Shown: in pieces, positions 22,529 to 34,036 of the stretch
How positions within the stretch are numbered: position 1 is the stretch's first letter
Layout: each line of letters begins with the position of its first letter
NCBI GenBank assembly: GCA_029379385.1
Contig: CM055612.1
Coordinates: 19,096,001 to 19,160,000 of the forward strand
Direction of reading: 5' to 3'
DNA length: 64,000 nucleotides
Source: Quillaja saponaria
Lineage: Eukaryota > Streptophyta > Magnoliopsida > Fabales > Quillajaceae
Notes under the pieces: model-generated
What the model was told of the DNA's origin: nothing
The model's database searches: none
Seen by the model: the letters and a program-made list of their open reading frames with translations, nothing else
Program-made: the position numbers and the translations under genes

Positions 22529-24007
22529 CTCCTTTCTTTCCTCTTACGATTTTTCTTTTCTCCCTTTAGCTCACTTTTTTCTTGTTTTGGTTTTCCTTCT
22601 TTCTTTTCTCTGGTTTACGGTTTTGCTTTATTTTTTTCTTGTAGGTTACGGTTTGGTTCTCTTGGTGTGTGTTTGTGTTTCAAGGCTTGTCTTCTAGCTT
22701 GGTGTGGGTTTACGGTTAACAAAAGGATGTGTGTGTATGTTAATGGTGCATGGCCGGTTTGATATAGGAGTTCTAATTCCTTTGCCTTTTACTCCATTAA
22801 TGAATGTTAATCATTTGTACTTTACATTCTCCACTAATTTCTCTCTAAGTTGACACTCTTTTTTACACTTGACTTTCTTCTCTTAGTTCATTCTTAGTTT
22901 ACCTACACTTGGCTTGCCACCTATTCCCACATATTATTACACCTCACCCTTTCATTTATTGTAAACTTTCCACCTATGTATTTCTAATTAATGCATTCAT
23001 ACCCTTCATTCTTCATCCCCATGGTTTGGTAAGCTAGTATTTCTAGTTTGCTTTCTTTCTTGTTCCATTCTAATCATTCCTTAACTATGTAGTTCCATTG
23101 TAACATGTTTCCATAATTGGAAGTGGTGATGACATGGTGATGCAATGATGAACTAACGCAAAAATCTTAAAGCCTCTTGAAACCAAAAATTTGATGTATC
23201 CCTTCACACAAATGCAACCAACAATAGTAAAATGTACCGAGTTTTTAATCTAAATTTTATAGCTTTACACCAATATATAGAGAATATTATTTATAAAGGA
23301 CATCAATAATGGAATACAAATGATACATTTTAATTATAATTGATTAGTCAATTTGAATATTAACGTTTATAACAATAAAACATGTTCCTTATGCACATTT
23401 CAGTTTACGGTTATTAATAGTTGACTCTATGTTATTGTGTGACATTGTTATTTAATTTCAACATTTATTGTGTGACATTGTTATTTTAATTTCAACATTA
23501 CAGAACTTCAAATTAGTTCAGCGTAATTTTTGAACTCCATAGAGAAGTTCACTACATTGGAATTATAGACATGTATAAATATAAAGAATTGTTTTATAAT
23601 TTATCTCTATATGAAAAACAATAAAACATTTAAGAGTCAGAGTTAAATTTATATCTGATTGAACATGTAAATTAACCATCAAGAATTAGTTCAAACAGTT
23701 GGTACCTGTATTCTCACAACCGAGTTTAAGCACTCCCAATATACTAAAAAAAATGTAAATTATGCAAAATATAAATAGCAAATTAAGTAAGGACAAATAT
23801 AAAGAGCCTAAGGACTCAATTGGCGCATCGTATAAGGATAATAGAATAATATAAGACTATTTAATTAGCTCTTATACAATATTTAGTAACAACAAGATAG
23901 TGTAAACTTCTACCATTGACCCACTCTTATATTAAGTTTGACAACATAATAACTATATAGTCTAATATATTATATAATCTTATACTATATATAATATGAT
24001 ATACTAG
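22529..24007. other. Gene-free, pyrimidine-rich then AT-rich stretch
   Basis: The first 580 bp continue the composition of 17304-19041. No ORF, RNA or transposon is recognised in the rest, apart from the tandem duplication at 23432-23498. Confidence 0.5.
23432..23498. repeat. Tandem duplication, about 33-bp unit x2
   Basis: The unit TTATTGTGTGACATTGTTAT followed by TTAATTTCAACAT occurs twice head to tail, differing by one T. Confidence 0.85.
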
Positions 24008-24245
24008 TGTTACAGTCTTAGAAAAATTCAACACTCCCGTATGGCACTTAGACACTCAAGCCCCGTGCTAGAATGCTAAGTCCGCCTAAACTTCACTCAA
24101 ACTTGAGAGAAAGAAGAGTGAGAAGGGGAGCACACAATAGAGCTTTTGAGAAAGGAACTCTTCATTGAATACTCGAATGCTTTCTTGCTTACAGTGCTTG
24201 GATGCTTGATTGCTTGGATTGCCTTTCAAATGAAGTTCATATGCC

Positions 24246-24253
24246 TATTTATA
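24246..24253 (-). promoter_or_regulatory. TATA box of the heat-shock-element LTR
   Basis: The minus strand reads TATAAATA in a GC-flanked context (AGTATAAATAGGC). It would place transcription start near 24215-24220. Confidence 0.6.
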
Positions 24254-24411
24254 CTATTCCACTTCCTCAATCAATGGTGGAGATCGATTACATCTAACGG
24301 CTCACATTAGCCATCTAGAACTCTCCTAAAAAATATCTAGATATTTATACAATTCTTAGAAATATCTAGACCTCCTAGAACTATGTATATTGTTCTAGAG
24401 CATTCCACACA

Positions 24412-24424
24412 TTCTTGAACCTTC
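24412..24424. promoter_or_regulatory. Perfect trimeric heat-shock element 1
   Basis: TTCttGAAccTTC: three alternating nGAAn modules with exact 2-nt spacing, the binding site of trimeric heat-shock factors. It lies about 160 bp upstream of the TATA box on the minus strand. Confidence 0.65.
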
Positions 24425-24501
24425 CAAGATCTTATAGGATGTTTTACAACCTTGCAGAACCTTTCAAAGTGTTCTAGAGTCTTCCACATCCTGCTGGATC
24501 C

Positions 24502-24514
24502 TTCCAGAACTTTC
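24502..24514. promoter_or_regulatory. Perfect trimeric heat-shock element 2
   Basis: TTCcaGAActTTC: three modules in exact register. Partial two-module sites lie nearby (for example TTCtgGAA at 24569-24576). Confidence 0.65.
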
Positions 24515-24531
24515 TTAAATCTTCCAAAACC

Positions 24532-24544
24532 TTCTAGAATCTTC
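24532..24544. promoter_or_regulatory. Perfect trimeric heat-shock element 3
   Basis: TTCtaGAAtcTTC: three modules in exact register, 18 bp from element 2. The surrounding 200 bp is a degenerate array of CTTCCAAAACCTT-type words, which may be the source of the repeated sites. Confidence 0.65.
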
Positions 24545-24727
24545 CAAAACCTTTTGGAACCCTCTAGGTTCTGGAACTATCCGGACTCTTCTAAAATATT
24601 TTGGAACCTTCCGAAATCTCCTAGATTCTTTTAGAATGCTCCACGAACTTGTATGAGTGCGCCATACAAACTTCCCAATCGTTGCCTAAGTGGCGCTATA
24701 TAGGCAATGAGTTAGCGGGACGTGACA

Positions 24728-25859
24728 CTAGTCCTTATGAGCATATTTAAGTTGAGTAGTTAAGATTTTAATATTCCTATTTTTGGTAACTATCTCATTG
24801 ACCCTAAATAAGTGTAATTAGATTGAATTTTTTTCAATTTATCTACAAAAATTCAAAATATGAAATGGTAAAAATTTAATGTTGGAAGAAATATTATGAG
24901 CATATGATTGTAGAAAGAAATATGAGGAGCCTAATTAATTTCAATTTGTTTTTTCTTTTGTTAGCTTTCCAGTCAAATGTAATTTATTAATATAAATGAA
25001 GTTTTGTCTTGGTTGGATAGTATTACGTGTCATCTTTTTTAGCATGTCACTTATGTAAGATTTACGTGTGACATAATATGCTTAAAATGAGAGGAAATTA
25101 ATTATGTTTTTTAATTTCATCAAATTTTAAAATAATAATAATGATTATTTTGTGCTTAAAATATTACTATTACTAATTATCATTTAGATAGAGCGAATAA
25201 TTAAAGCTATTAAGGATGATTCACTACGTTTTTTCTTAATTTTTTTGGTCAAAATAGATTGACTTTTTGCTTGTATGTGAACAAATCATAGACTTAGCGG
25301 TCAATCATTGTATGGGTGTGCATAATTTTAGTACCACATGGCATAATTCTATAAAACTAGAGTGTACAAGTGACGTGCAATGTGTACTATATTTTATATT
25401 AAATAAAATAATTTTGCATCGTTAATAATAATTGCTAATATACTTTATAAACTCTTATTTTAACATTTATATCACATAATCAACATTAAATTCGTTTTAT
25501 CAAGAAGGATTTTGAATTCAGTTTACAGAAGATAAATATATAGTTGTTAGCATAGGAGACAACTAGTATTAAACATGTTATTCTTTTTATAATTTTTCTT
25601 TAAAAATTTTAATTAGTTATAATTATATATTTTATAAACATTTAAAATTGATAAATAGAATTGTAAATATATAGTTGTTAGTATGTGTTTTGAATAATTT
25701 TTTTATAATAATTTTAAAAATATATATGTGTGATTATATATAAAGTTAGTATTTAATTTTATTTAAAATTTGGCAATGGGATTGAAATAATAAGAATTGG
25801 TTCACGATGCTTATCTATACTATATACAATATAGTCCTGTTTGAAGTAAGTGGTTGAAT
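24728..25859. other. AT-rich intergenic, no gene recognised
   Basis: Homopolymer-rich, AT-rich sequence with no convincing ORF or transposon end before the LINE remnant. Confidence 0.5.
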
Positions 25860-26740
25860 ATGGAAAGCGAGAGATGAGGGGAGGGTGAGAGCCAAGGCAG
25901 ATCTTCGGAGGAGGAGGACATTCTCTAGAAGAGTAAGAAAAAGGTCAAAGTTGGAGAAGGTATTGCTGAAGCTTTGTAGGATGACTTCTCAACCCTTGAC
26001 AGAGAATAAACAGCGGAAGCCTTCCAATAGAGACTCTGTAGTAGGAAGTATGGAGACTGATTCGGGTACGGCAATGGAACAAGAGGTTGAAGAGCAAGAA
26101 GATGATGTATCTGACAGTGATGACAATGTGGAAGGGGAAGAATGAATGGATACGGAAGAGTGCTGTCACGACCCCAACTTCTAACATAATATTTGGAAAG
26201 GTGATCGGCCACAACTTTCACTTGACATCATCAAATAAAATTGCAAGGCCTTTCAATAATTATATTTATATCATCTTTAACAATATATAAGTCTTGATAA
26301 CTGAAAATCTAACACTTCACAAATTCTAAGAAATCACTTAATATTTATCAGGATTACATGTTTCACGCTCTTTTTTATTTGTACTAAAAATGCAGCATTT
26401 ATTTGTAAATGCAACGTCTAATATTCAAGAATATAAAGAAATTCAACATGACACGTCCCAACTAATAAAAGAAGACAAATTGTGAAAAAATATCCTCTTA
26501 CTCCTTTAAGCAGTTCAAATTTTGCACTTATTTATCTAAAAAGGGCATGCAAATATATAATTGATGAGTTTCATAACTCAATAAGTAAACCTTTAAAACA
26601 TGTACATAAATAATAATTAATCATCATGTATACACTTTACATATTTTTCACAACTTACTACATCTTATGGTAAAGAGATTAATGTGTAAGCCAGGGTATC
26701 TAACAGTCACAATTAACTCTGTGATAAGGCTCTACAAATG

Positions 26741-26878
26741 TCACGTTTAACCTTGTGACTGGACCACTCTTGTCATGTTTAAATCCCATGACCAGGCCAC
26801 TACCGCAATGTTTAGCCCCATGACCTGGCGACTATTGCCATGTTTAGGCCCATGACCGAACCACTATCGTCATGTTTA
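26741..26878. repeat. About 34-bp tandem array in the solo LTR (4 units)
   Basis: Units have the pattern (A)TGTTTA...CCCATGACC...CCACTA..., diverged by several substitutions each. They lie mid-LTR. The array resembles U3 enhancer-type repeats. Confidence 0.75.
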
Positions 26879-27449
26879 CCTATTAGATTTCCCTGACTTA
26901 CCACATTAACTCTTACACATACTACTACCATGTATTAATAGCACTTCATAGTCTCACATAATATAACACTAGCAACAATCATCAATTATCATAACAACAT
27001 AATAATTATCAAACTTCATCGTATGTAATTCACAAGAGTTATGACAATAATACATCTTAAGAAAATAAAACAATCTCAATTATAACATGGGAGAGATAAG
27101 AATTACTTACTATTTGCTATTAAGTAGATATTAAGTGTACCCATATTCCAACCAGTCACACAACTCTAATTATTTAAGTCTATCGTAAGCCAATTCTTGA
27201 TGGATCGAAAACGCCTTTTGGTTCTATTCCATTTCCTTCTTCCACCAAAAGTTTTCAACTACTTGTCTTCCTCCTTTTTTTTAGCCGCCACTTTCTATAA
27301 AACTTCTCTTTATTATTTAATATTATTAATATATATCATTATGTTATTTTAAAACTCAACCTTATACAGATATCATATAATCTCTTATCTGTAACCACCC
27401 AATCTCTTAATTTTGAATTTAAATGTATAACTACATCTTGTTACTATTA

Positions 27450-27452
27450 TTT

Positions 27453-27489
<37 letters not shown>
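27450..27489. repeat. (TA)n microsatellite
   Basis: A TA run with minor interruption at the inner edge of the solo LTR. Confidence 0.85.
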
Positions 27490-27492
<3 letters not shown>

Positions 27493-28805
27493 TTGTTACA
27501 AGTGCCTTCATATTTGTTTAACAAAGGAAGAAAAAAATCAAAATCCGCAGAACATGGAGGAATTCTATTTTCGTCAAATTACTGGGAAAACGCATAGGGT
27601 ATAATTTCCTATGTAAAAAGTTATATCAAATCTGGAAGCCAAGTGGAGCTCTAAAGGTCATTAATGTTGGAAACGATTTCTTCTTGATTTGTTTTTCACA
27701 ACAGAGGGATATGGCGATGACTATTACATGTGGTCCTTGGCTTATTACTTGATCATTATTTAATGATTTGCAAGTGGGAACCTAATTTTGAACCATAGGC
27801 AGCTAAAACTGATAAGCTTGTAATATGGGTCCGTTTCCCTGGGATTCCAATAGAGTGCCATGAGAGTCAATTTCTCATGAGGATGGCAGAAAGAATAGGA
27901 TCTCCTATTAAATGTGATACCACGACGAGTAGGGCGGATAGGGGGAACTTTGCTCGAATATGTGTTGAGGTTGATTTGTCTAAGCCTTTAGTCTCCAGAT
28001 ATGAGCTTCAGAAACAAGTGAGTTTCATTGAATATGAAGGGCACCATTTGGTGTGTTTTCAATGCCGTCATTATGGACATGCAAAGGAGACATGCCCGAA
28101 TCGGGCTCAGGAAAAACCTACTGAAGCTAAAACTACGGAGGCTAACATCCTCATGGAAGATGTTGATCCAAGGTGGGTCAAACGGATGACGAGAGGGGTG
28201 GAAGAAACACTATATGGAGAGTGGATGATTGTTAGAAAAGGGAGACGGCTGACTAGGGTTGAGAGTACTGGTGTAGGAATTCCCCACGATCGTGAAGGTA
28301 ATAAAGGGAATTCAAGCAGGCGGATGTCAAGGGATGAGGTTGTGCGGAAATCAATGAATGAGAGTAATCAAAGCAAGCTCTATTCCCTCGGGATCGCGAT
28401 TTGGTATTACAGGAGCAGGTTTCGGAGGAGAATATAATGGAAAAGCAAAGCTTGAAGGAGGTAGTAATGGAGTTAAACTCCAAAACAAGTGCTAGGGCTT
28501 CACAAGGGATGCACCCTATTGGGTCAACAAAAACCAGTGTGCCTACACAAGAATTAATTGAGAAGGAGTCTTACTATATGCTTGCAGGAGACGAGCCAAT
28601 TGAAAGGAGGAATAACTTAGAAAATAATGCCATGTAGACCCATGCTCAACGTCCATCTGGAAATATAAGAACTCGGGCCACTCAACTAAGCAATCAGATG
28701 GACTCACATACGCAGGCCCATATGCCAGGTACCCAACCTACTCCAGATAGTATGATTTCTTTTGTTAAACCCACTTATTCAAACTTGGAGAACTCGGATG
28801 CAGTT

Positions 28806-29223
28806 AGGGGTGGCAATGAGCCGAGCTAGCTCGTGAACAGTTCGTGAGCTACTCGTTAAGAGCTCGGATCAAGCTTGGCTCGTTTTTTAAACGAGCCGAT
28901 CTTGAGCTTTATTTTAAGCTCGTTTAGTAAAACGAGTCCGAGCTCAATCTTTTCAAAGCTCGGCTAATGAGCTAGCTCGTTTAATATTATTTAATAAATT
29001 TTATTATTATTTATATATACATTTATAATAAATATATTTATTTACAACAAAACTACCACAAATTGTTACTTGGTTTAGTGGTAATCTGCACAAATATTCA
29101 CTTAAGAGGTATTGAGTTCAACTCATTGACTACAAAACACTTTTAGAATTTTCAAAAAAATTTTACTAGCCCTTAACGAGTAGAGCCGAGCTTGAATATT
29201 TGCTCGCGAGCTTGAGCACCCCT
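28806..29223. mobile_element. hAT-like MITE rich in GAGCTCG words, inside the LINE
   Basis: The ends are (T)AGGGGTGGCAA and, inverted, AAGGGGTGCTCA, with the shared flank TGCAGT on both sides (imperfect 8-bp duplication). About 130 bp at the left and 60 bp at the right are full of GAGCTCG/CGAGCTC words that can fold on themselves; the centre is AT-rich. It has no coding capacity and separates LINE ORF1 from the endonuclease. Confidence 0.65.
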
Positions 29224-29449
29224 TGCAGTCACTCAAAATCACGCACTATCAAATTGGACGGAAGGATGTTGTAGTTTATCAAACCCAACATCCTGATAAT
29301 GCCATGATGGGCGCAGAGAGGAGAAAATATGGATGAAACCCGTCAGTCGACATTGCAATTCTAACGAAACTGACATGCAAGGTATTGATCATGAGGAGTA
29401 TATCCTGAACAAGGATACTAACATGTGATCCAATTTGTTACCAAGCAAC

Positions 29450-30180
29450 AACTTATTTCTTTATACGTATACTATCGTGGAATTGCAGTGGAGCTGCAAG
29501 TGCAGACTTCATTAAAATAATGAGAAACTTGGTTAAAGAGCATAAACCTAATATTCTAGTAATTATAGGAACCTAGAATAAGTGGGACAGTGTTAGTGTA
29601 TTATGATGAAACTTGGGTTTGACAGGACTCGTGGAGGAAGCCATTGGATTTTCTGGGGGCATGTGGATTCTTTGGCAATCAGGTCCTTCAGATATCTAGA
29701 TTTTGAACACCCACCTACAATTTATTCATTGCCGAGTACAAGGCAGTGGAGTCTTAGGTTGGTATTTTACAGCTGTCTACGCCAGCCCTAGGGAGAACAT
29801 TCGAAGGGAGCTTTGGAAGAAGCTTCTTGATATCTCGTATGGAATTCAGGAACCTTGGTGTGCTGTGGGGGATTTCAATGAGATTTCGTCTTCCACGGAG
29901 AAAAGATGGGGGGTTCCTGTTAATACTGCAAGGTGCACCCACTTTGCCAATTGGATTCATGACTGTAGTGTAGTCCTAATTGATATGGAGCCAAAGGCTC
30001 GGTATTCACTTGGAAATGAGCAAAACGAGGTGGGTAAGGAAGAGTTTTCAAGCGACTTGACCGAGGACTAGCAAATACAAACTGGGTGAATTTGTTTCCT
30101 CAAGCTGTGGTTAAAGTCTTGCCTAGGTTGAAGTCGGATCACAATCCTCTACTAGTGGACACTTCAAGCCTTCAAACTAA
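29450..30180 (+). pseudogene. LINE endonuclease domain, broken
   Basis: The apurinic/apyrimidinic-type endonuclease of LINE ORF2 is recognisable from ILSWNCSGAAS (about 29470) through WYFTAVYASP, the WCAVGDFNE motif (29860-29885, catalytic Asp and Asn kept), FKRLDRGLAN and the SDHNPLLV motif (about 30136-30160, catalytic His kept). Stops near 29576 and 29605 and several frame changes disable it. Confidence 0.8.
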
Positions 30181-30284
30181 TTTTGAGTAACAAACCTTTT
30201 AGGCTTGAGGCCATGTAGATTACACACAAGGAATTTCCGGAGTTCCTTCATGAGCACTGGGACACCGAGAAGACTGCCAACGAA

Positions 30285-31560
30285 ATGCTTCACAAAATTA
30301 TTGATCCTCTGAAAACCTGGAATCATGATGTTTTTAGTAACTTACATTACAGGAAAAGGTGGACTATGGCTCGATTGAGAGGAATTCAAATGGAAATGGA
30401 AAGTTCTAATTCTCATATGGCGTATCAATTGGAGAAAGAAGTCCAAAATGAACTGTTAGACATTTTACAGCAAGAGGAACTCCATTGGTATCAAAAATCT
30501 AGGAGCAAGTGGATCCTTTATGGTGACCGGAACATTAAGTTTTTCCACACTACTAACATTAACCGGAGAAGGAGTAATAAAATTCTTATATTACAAGACG
30601 AAAAAGGTAATTGGGTAAAATCATGATCTTCGTTCACTAGCAAGGGAGTACTGCATTAACCTGTTTACGGATGATGGCAATCATATGGATCTTGATGGCT
30701 ATCAAGCGGTTTTTTTTTTCAAACTCAATGGAACATAGTGAGATCTTCAGTTTGCCTACTGATTAAAGAATGCATGATTCATAAAAGCAAGATTGGTAAT
30801 GTTAATGAAACCTTCCTGACTCTAATTTCGAAGGTAGATAACCCAGTAAATATGACCCAATTCAGACCCACTAGTTTGTGCAATGTGATTTATAAGATTA
30901 TCCCGAAGCTCCTAGTTGCAAGATTAAAGAAAGTAATCCTGAAGCTTGTGGCACCGAATCAAGTGAGCTTTGTACCCGAAAGGAAAATCCAGGATAATAT
31001 AATCCTTACTCAAGAACTGCTACATTCCATGACCCGGATGAAAGGGAAGAAACAATATTTGATAGTTAAAGTTGATCTTGAAAAGGCATATGACCATTTG
31101 AGATGGAGCTTCATACGAGAAACTTTGAAATTTATGGGCTCTTCTGATACTTTTGTAGATATGATAATGGCCTGTGTCAGTACTACAACTCTACAGGTAC
31201 TTTGGAATGGTGACATGACAGATCCTTTCACTTCCCAGCAAGGCATTAGGCAAGGGGATCCACTATCACCCTCTATCTTTGTGTTATGTATGGAAAGACT
31301 GGGCCACCTTAGTACTAGCAAAGTTAATCAAGGTTCCTGGAAAGCTATTAAAATTGGGAGGAATGGACCAAGTGTTTCGCACCTAATGTTCACAGATGAT
31401 CTAATTTTATTTGCTGAGGCTACTCCGGAACAGGCAACAATTGTGACTAATACTTTGAGTGAATTTGGGCAAGCTTCGGGTCAAAAGATTAGTGTGGAGA
31501 AAGCACGCTTCTTTTGCAACCAACGTGAAAGGTATACAAATCCTACCTTATCAGTTAAAG
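30285..31560 (+). pseudogene. LINE reverse transcriptase, broken
   Basis: A pre-RT region (30285-30626: WYQKSRSKWILYGDRNIKFFH) leads to the RT palm (30738-31571): QFRPTSLCNVIYKI, VDLEKAYDHLRWSFI, QQGIRQGDPLSPSIFVLCME and an FTDDLILFA box in which the catalytic Asp pair is present. Frame breaks occur between about 30626 and 30738. RT homology stops near 31560 and resumes near 32096 after an insert. Confidence 0.85.
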
Positions 31561-32095
31561 CACTGAAGTAAGCAGAGAAAAAGAATAAGCACAGGTCCAC
31601 AAGTACTACTCACTTTCATTACTTACTCAAATACAGCCATGGAAAGAGTCACTGAGTGACCTGGGTCCAATACATAGAAAAGGAAAAGTGGTAGCAGCAA
31701 AAGAGAGAAAGAGTACAGAAAGAAGATAAAGGAAGGAGATAGAAATTATCTAATTTTTGCATATCTCCTTGCTAACGCCATATAGCAGCTAAACATCCCC
31801 TTTTTCCCCGATATCTCCACATGCACTAGCAACAAATATCATGTGCCTTCATGTGTTGTCAAGCTTGGTTGGCAAGTTGACTTAGAAATCCTGGTACTTG
31901 CTAGGCACATTCCTCCTCCTATTTGGTCTAGGCCCTTGGTATTGTCAATTGGTTTTGGGCCCATTCCTATTTATGTTTTGTCAAAAAACTTCAAGTTGTC
32001 CAATAAATCTTGTGATGCTTGCTTTAGATCAATGCCCGAATTCTGCAGGTTTCTATAACAATGAGTTAGAAATTCAACTAAGCATGCTATAGAAT
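31560..32095. other. Unidentified insert within the LINE reverse transcriptase
   Basis: About 535 bp interrupts the conserved run between the RT thumb (about 31510-31555) and the GKYLGVPL-type block that resumes just after 32110. I could not find clear TIRs, TSDs or LTR ends. It holds a purine-rich left third and no gene. Confidence 0.5.
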
Positions 32096-34020
32096 GAGCT
32101 TTGGGTTTTAAGTCGACAAATGACTTAGGAAAATATTTGGTGTGCCTTTAATTCATAGGAAGGTATCAAAGAACCATTTCAAACACATAGTGGAAAAAGT
32201 TAAGAATCGGCTAACAGGATGGAAAACAAAAAGTCTTTCTATGGCAAGTCGTTTAACTTTGGCTCAATCAGTCATTCAATTAATTCCTCTTTATACCATG
32301 CAATCCGCTCGGATCCCATACCGAATATGTGATGAAGTTGATAAGTATAGTGGAAAATTTATGTGGGGTGAAACTGAAGAAAATAAAAAGATCCATACTG
32401 TGAATTGGGAGACTATTACTCAAAGTAAGAAGCATGGAGGGATAGGCTTGAAGAGTTTTGAGAGCTATGAACTCGGCTTTCCTTATGAAGTTAGGATGGG
32501 AGATTTTGAATGGAAGCCAAAGGTACAGGTTATGAAGGCCAAGTATCTTCAAGGAACAGACCCATACCATCCTTGTTACAAAACCTACAGCTAGTACTCC
32601 TTGGAAAGCTTTGACGATAATTTGGATGGATTTGCTACATGGGACCGTTGGGACGAGATAGGTGGTTGGGAATGGTCAGTCCATAAATTTCTGGATTGAT
32701 GCATGGATTCCTAACATCGGACCACTGCTCTAACACACTAAAATTGACACGGGTAGCTTGGATTTAATGTCTAAGGTGGCAAATTTACAACCCCAAGTGG
32801 AGAGTAAGATCTAGTCAAGTTAGATCGGGTTTTTTCCCCAGACGTATGTGATCGGATTCAAGCCATTCTCCTCCCAACGATGGCTGGAAATCCTGATATT
32901 ATGGCTTGGGACCAAAGAAACAATGGTGACTTTACAGTCCATTCGGCCTATGATATGATTATGGAAGTGGAAGAGAAGGAAGAACATTTGATTTGGAAAC
33001 TGATATGGAAATGGGAGGGACCCCAAAGAGTGCGAACTTTCCTATGGTTAATGAAGCACAATGGCCTGTTAACAAATAGTATTTGTGCAAGCCGAATGCA
33101 TGGCACCGACCCTTGGTGTGAAGCTTGTCTTCTGAAGGAGGAAACAATCATACATGTGTTGAAAGATTGTTACAAGGCTCGGCCTATATGGAATACATTA
33201 GTGGATGATCTGATGAAGCAACACTTTTACTCAAATCCTTTTGACGAGTGTGCGTTAGATAATATTGAAGGAAAAGGAAGATGGTAAAAGCTTTTTGGCA
33301 TCACATGTTGGTTTTTATGGAAATGGCGTAATTAATGCCTTTTTCAAGAAAACTTTCAATGGCCCCAAGCTTCAAATATGATTATCTTCAATTATTTCCA
33401 CGAAATGGAGAAGGCAGAGGAAGCTTTATCTCTAAATGCACCAAACAGGGAAAATATAGAAGTGTGGGTTAAGTGGAATGCTCCACCTAAGCATTGGGTG
33501 AAGCTCAATGCTGATGGAGCATCAAGAGTGAACCCAGCTTAGCTAGCGCTGCATGTGTCATCAGAAACATGCAGGGTGGCTAGGAAATTGGAATATGGCT
33601 TTGGTAAGAAAATTTGATGGTGTTGTTTCGTTTGAGCCAAATTATGGATTCTGAGGTTATGTCTCTGCTTGGGACAGAGGGTTCAGGAAAGTTATGGTAA
33701 AAGTAGATTCTTAATTGGTTCTGAATTTAGTTTTGAAGAAGGTGGCCTCAATAAATGCTCATTACCCCCTCATTTGTGACATCTAAAGATTAATTGGTTT
33801 GGAGTGGGAAGTTAAATTAGTCCATATCTATTGAGAAGGAAATAGAGTGGCTGATCATCTTGCAAATCTAACCTTAGATGGCCCTCATTGTGAAATCAAG
33901 TGGTTGCAAGTTCCTCCTCCCATCAGGCTTACCTATGAAGCAGACAAAGTTGAAGTTTCTTGGCAACGGAGAATAGCTATTCCTACTGCTTAGTTTTGTT
34001 TCTTGTTTTTATATTTCCCC
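32096..34020 (+). pseudogene. LINE C-terminus: zf-RVT and RNase H, broken
   Basis: From about 32110 the frame gives YLGVPLIHRKVSKNHF, then RLTGWKTKSLSMASRLTLAQSV. The zinc-binding region follows (32880-33287: FTVHSAYDMI, RVRTFLWLMKHNGLLTNS, CEACLLKEETIIHVLKDC with its Cys-His set). RNase H is seen at 33480-33960 (VKLNADGASR, then REGNRVADHLANL with one stop). It is disabled by stops. Confidence 0.75.
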
Positions 34021-34036
34021 TTGAATAAATAAAAAA

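Larger units (their letters stand above)
24008..24727 (-). repeat. Solo LTR with heat-shock elements (about 720 bp)
   Basis: The plus strand starts TGTTACAGTC and ends GACGTGACA, with CTAG on both sides (ACTAG before, CTAG after), so a 4-5-bp target duplication is preserved. A minus-strand TATA box lies at 24246-24253, and three perfect trimeric heat-shock elements lie upstream of it on that strand. No retrotransposon coding sequence adjoins it. The layout is that of an LTR promoter reading leftwards. Confidence 0.7.
26164..27500 (-). repeat. Solo LTR inside LINE ORF1 (1337 bp) with AGTGC target duplication
   Basis: The plus strand begins TGTCACGACCCC and ends GGTTGTTACA; the perfect 5-bp repeat AGTGC flanks it at 26159-26163 and 27501-27505. 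The LINE ORF1 sequence resumes immediately afterwards. Orientation is inferred from the TGTCACGACCCC end, which matches the 3' end of gypsy-type LTRs seen elsewhere in the window. No internal sequence remains. Confidence 0.85.
25885..28637 (+). pseudogene. LINE ORF1 (nucleic-acid-binding protein), split by a solo LTR
   Basis: The first part (25885-26145) is a basic then acidic N-terminus ending in a Glu/Asp-rich run. The second part (from 27500) contains the conserved plant LINE ORF1 domain: a KLLGKRIGYNFL-like block, VNVGNDFFLICF, a GPWLIT block, then ARICVEVDLSKPLVS and the zinc knuckle CFQCRHYGHAKETC at about 28058-28099. The knuckle (CX2CX4HX4C) binds RNA in the LINE particle. Stops occur near 27750-27790, and the frame changes near 28437. 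Confidence 0.8.
25860..34036 (+). mobile_element. L1-type LINE retrotransposon, old, with nested insertions
   Basis: From left to right it has an ORF1 with a CCHC knuckle, an apurinic-type endonuclease, reverse transcriptase, a zf-RVT zinc-binding region and a C-terminal RNase H, ending near AATAAATAAAAAAGG (34023-34037), a short A-rich tail. This order is that of plant L1-clade LINEs. Frames are broken many times. It is interrupted by a solo LTR (26164-27500), a MITE (28806-29223) and an unidentified insert (about 31560-32095), so these are younger than the LINE. Confidence 0.85.

Noticed and set aside
24452..24634. 60-residue ORF rich in NLPKPSR-like repeats
   Set aside because: It is the translation of the CCTTCCAAAACC-type repeat array in the heat-shock LTR; no start context or family.
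32948..33151. Minus-strand ORFs opposite the LINE zf-RVT region
   Set aside because: Shadows of the plus-strand LINE frame, which has clear family motifs.
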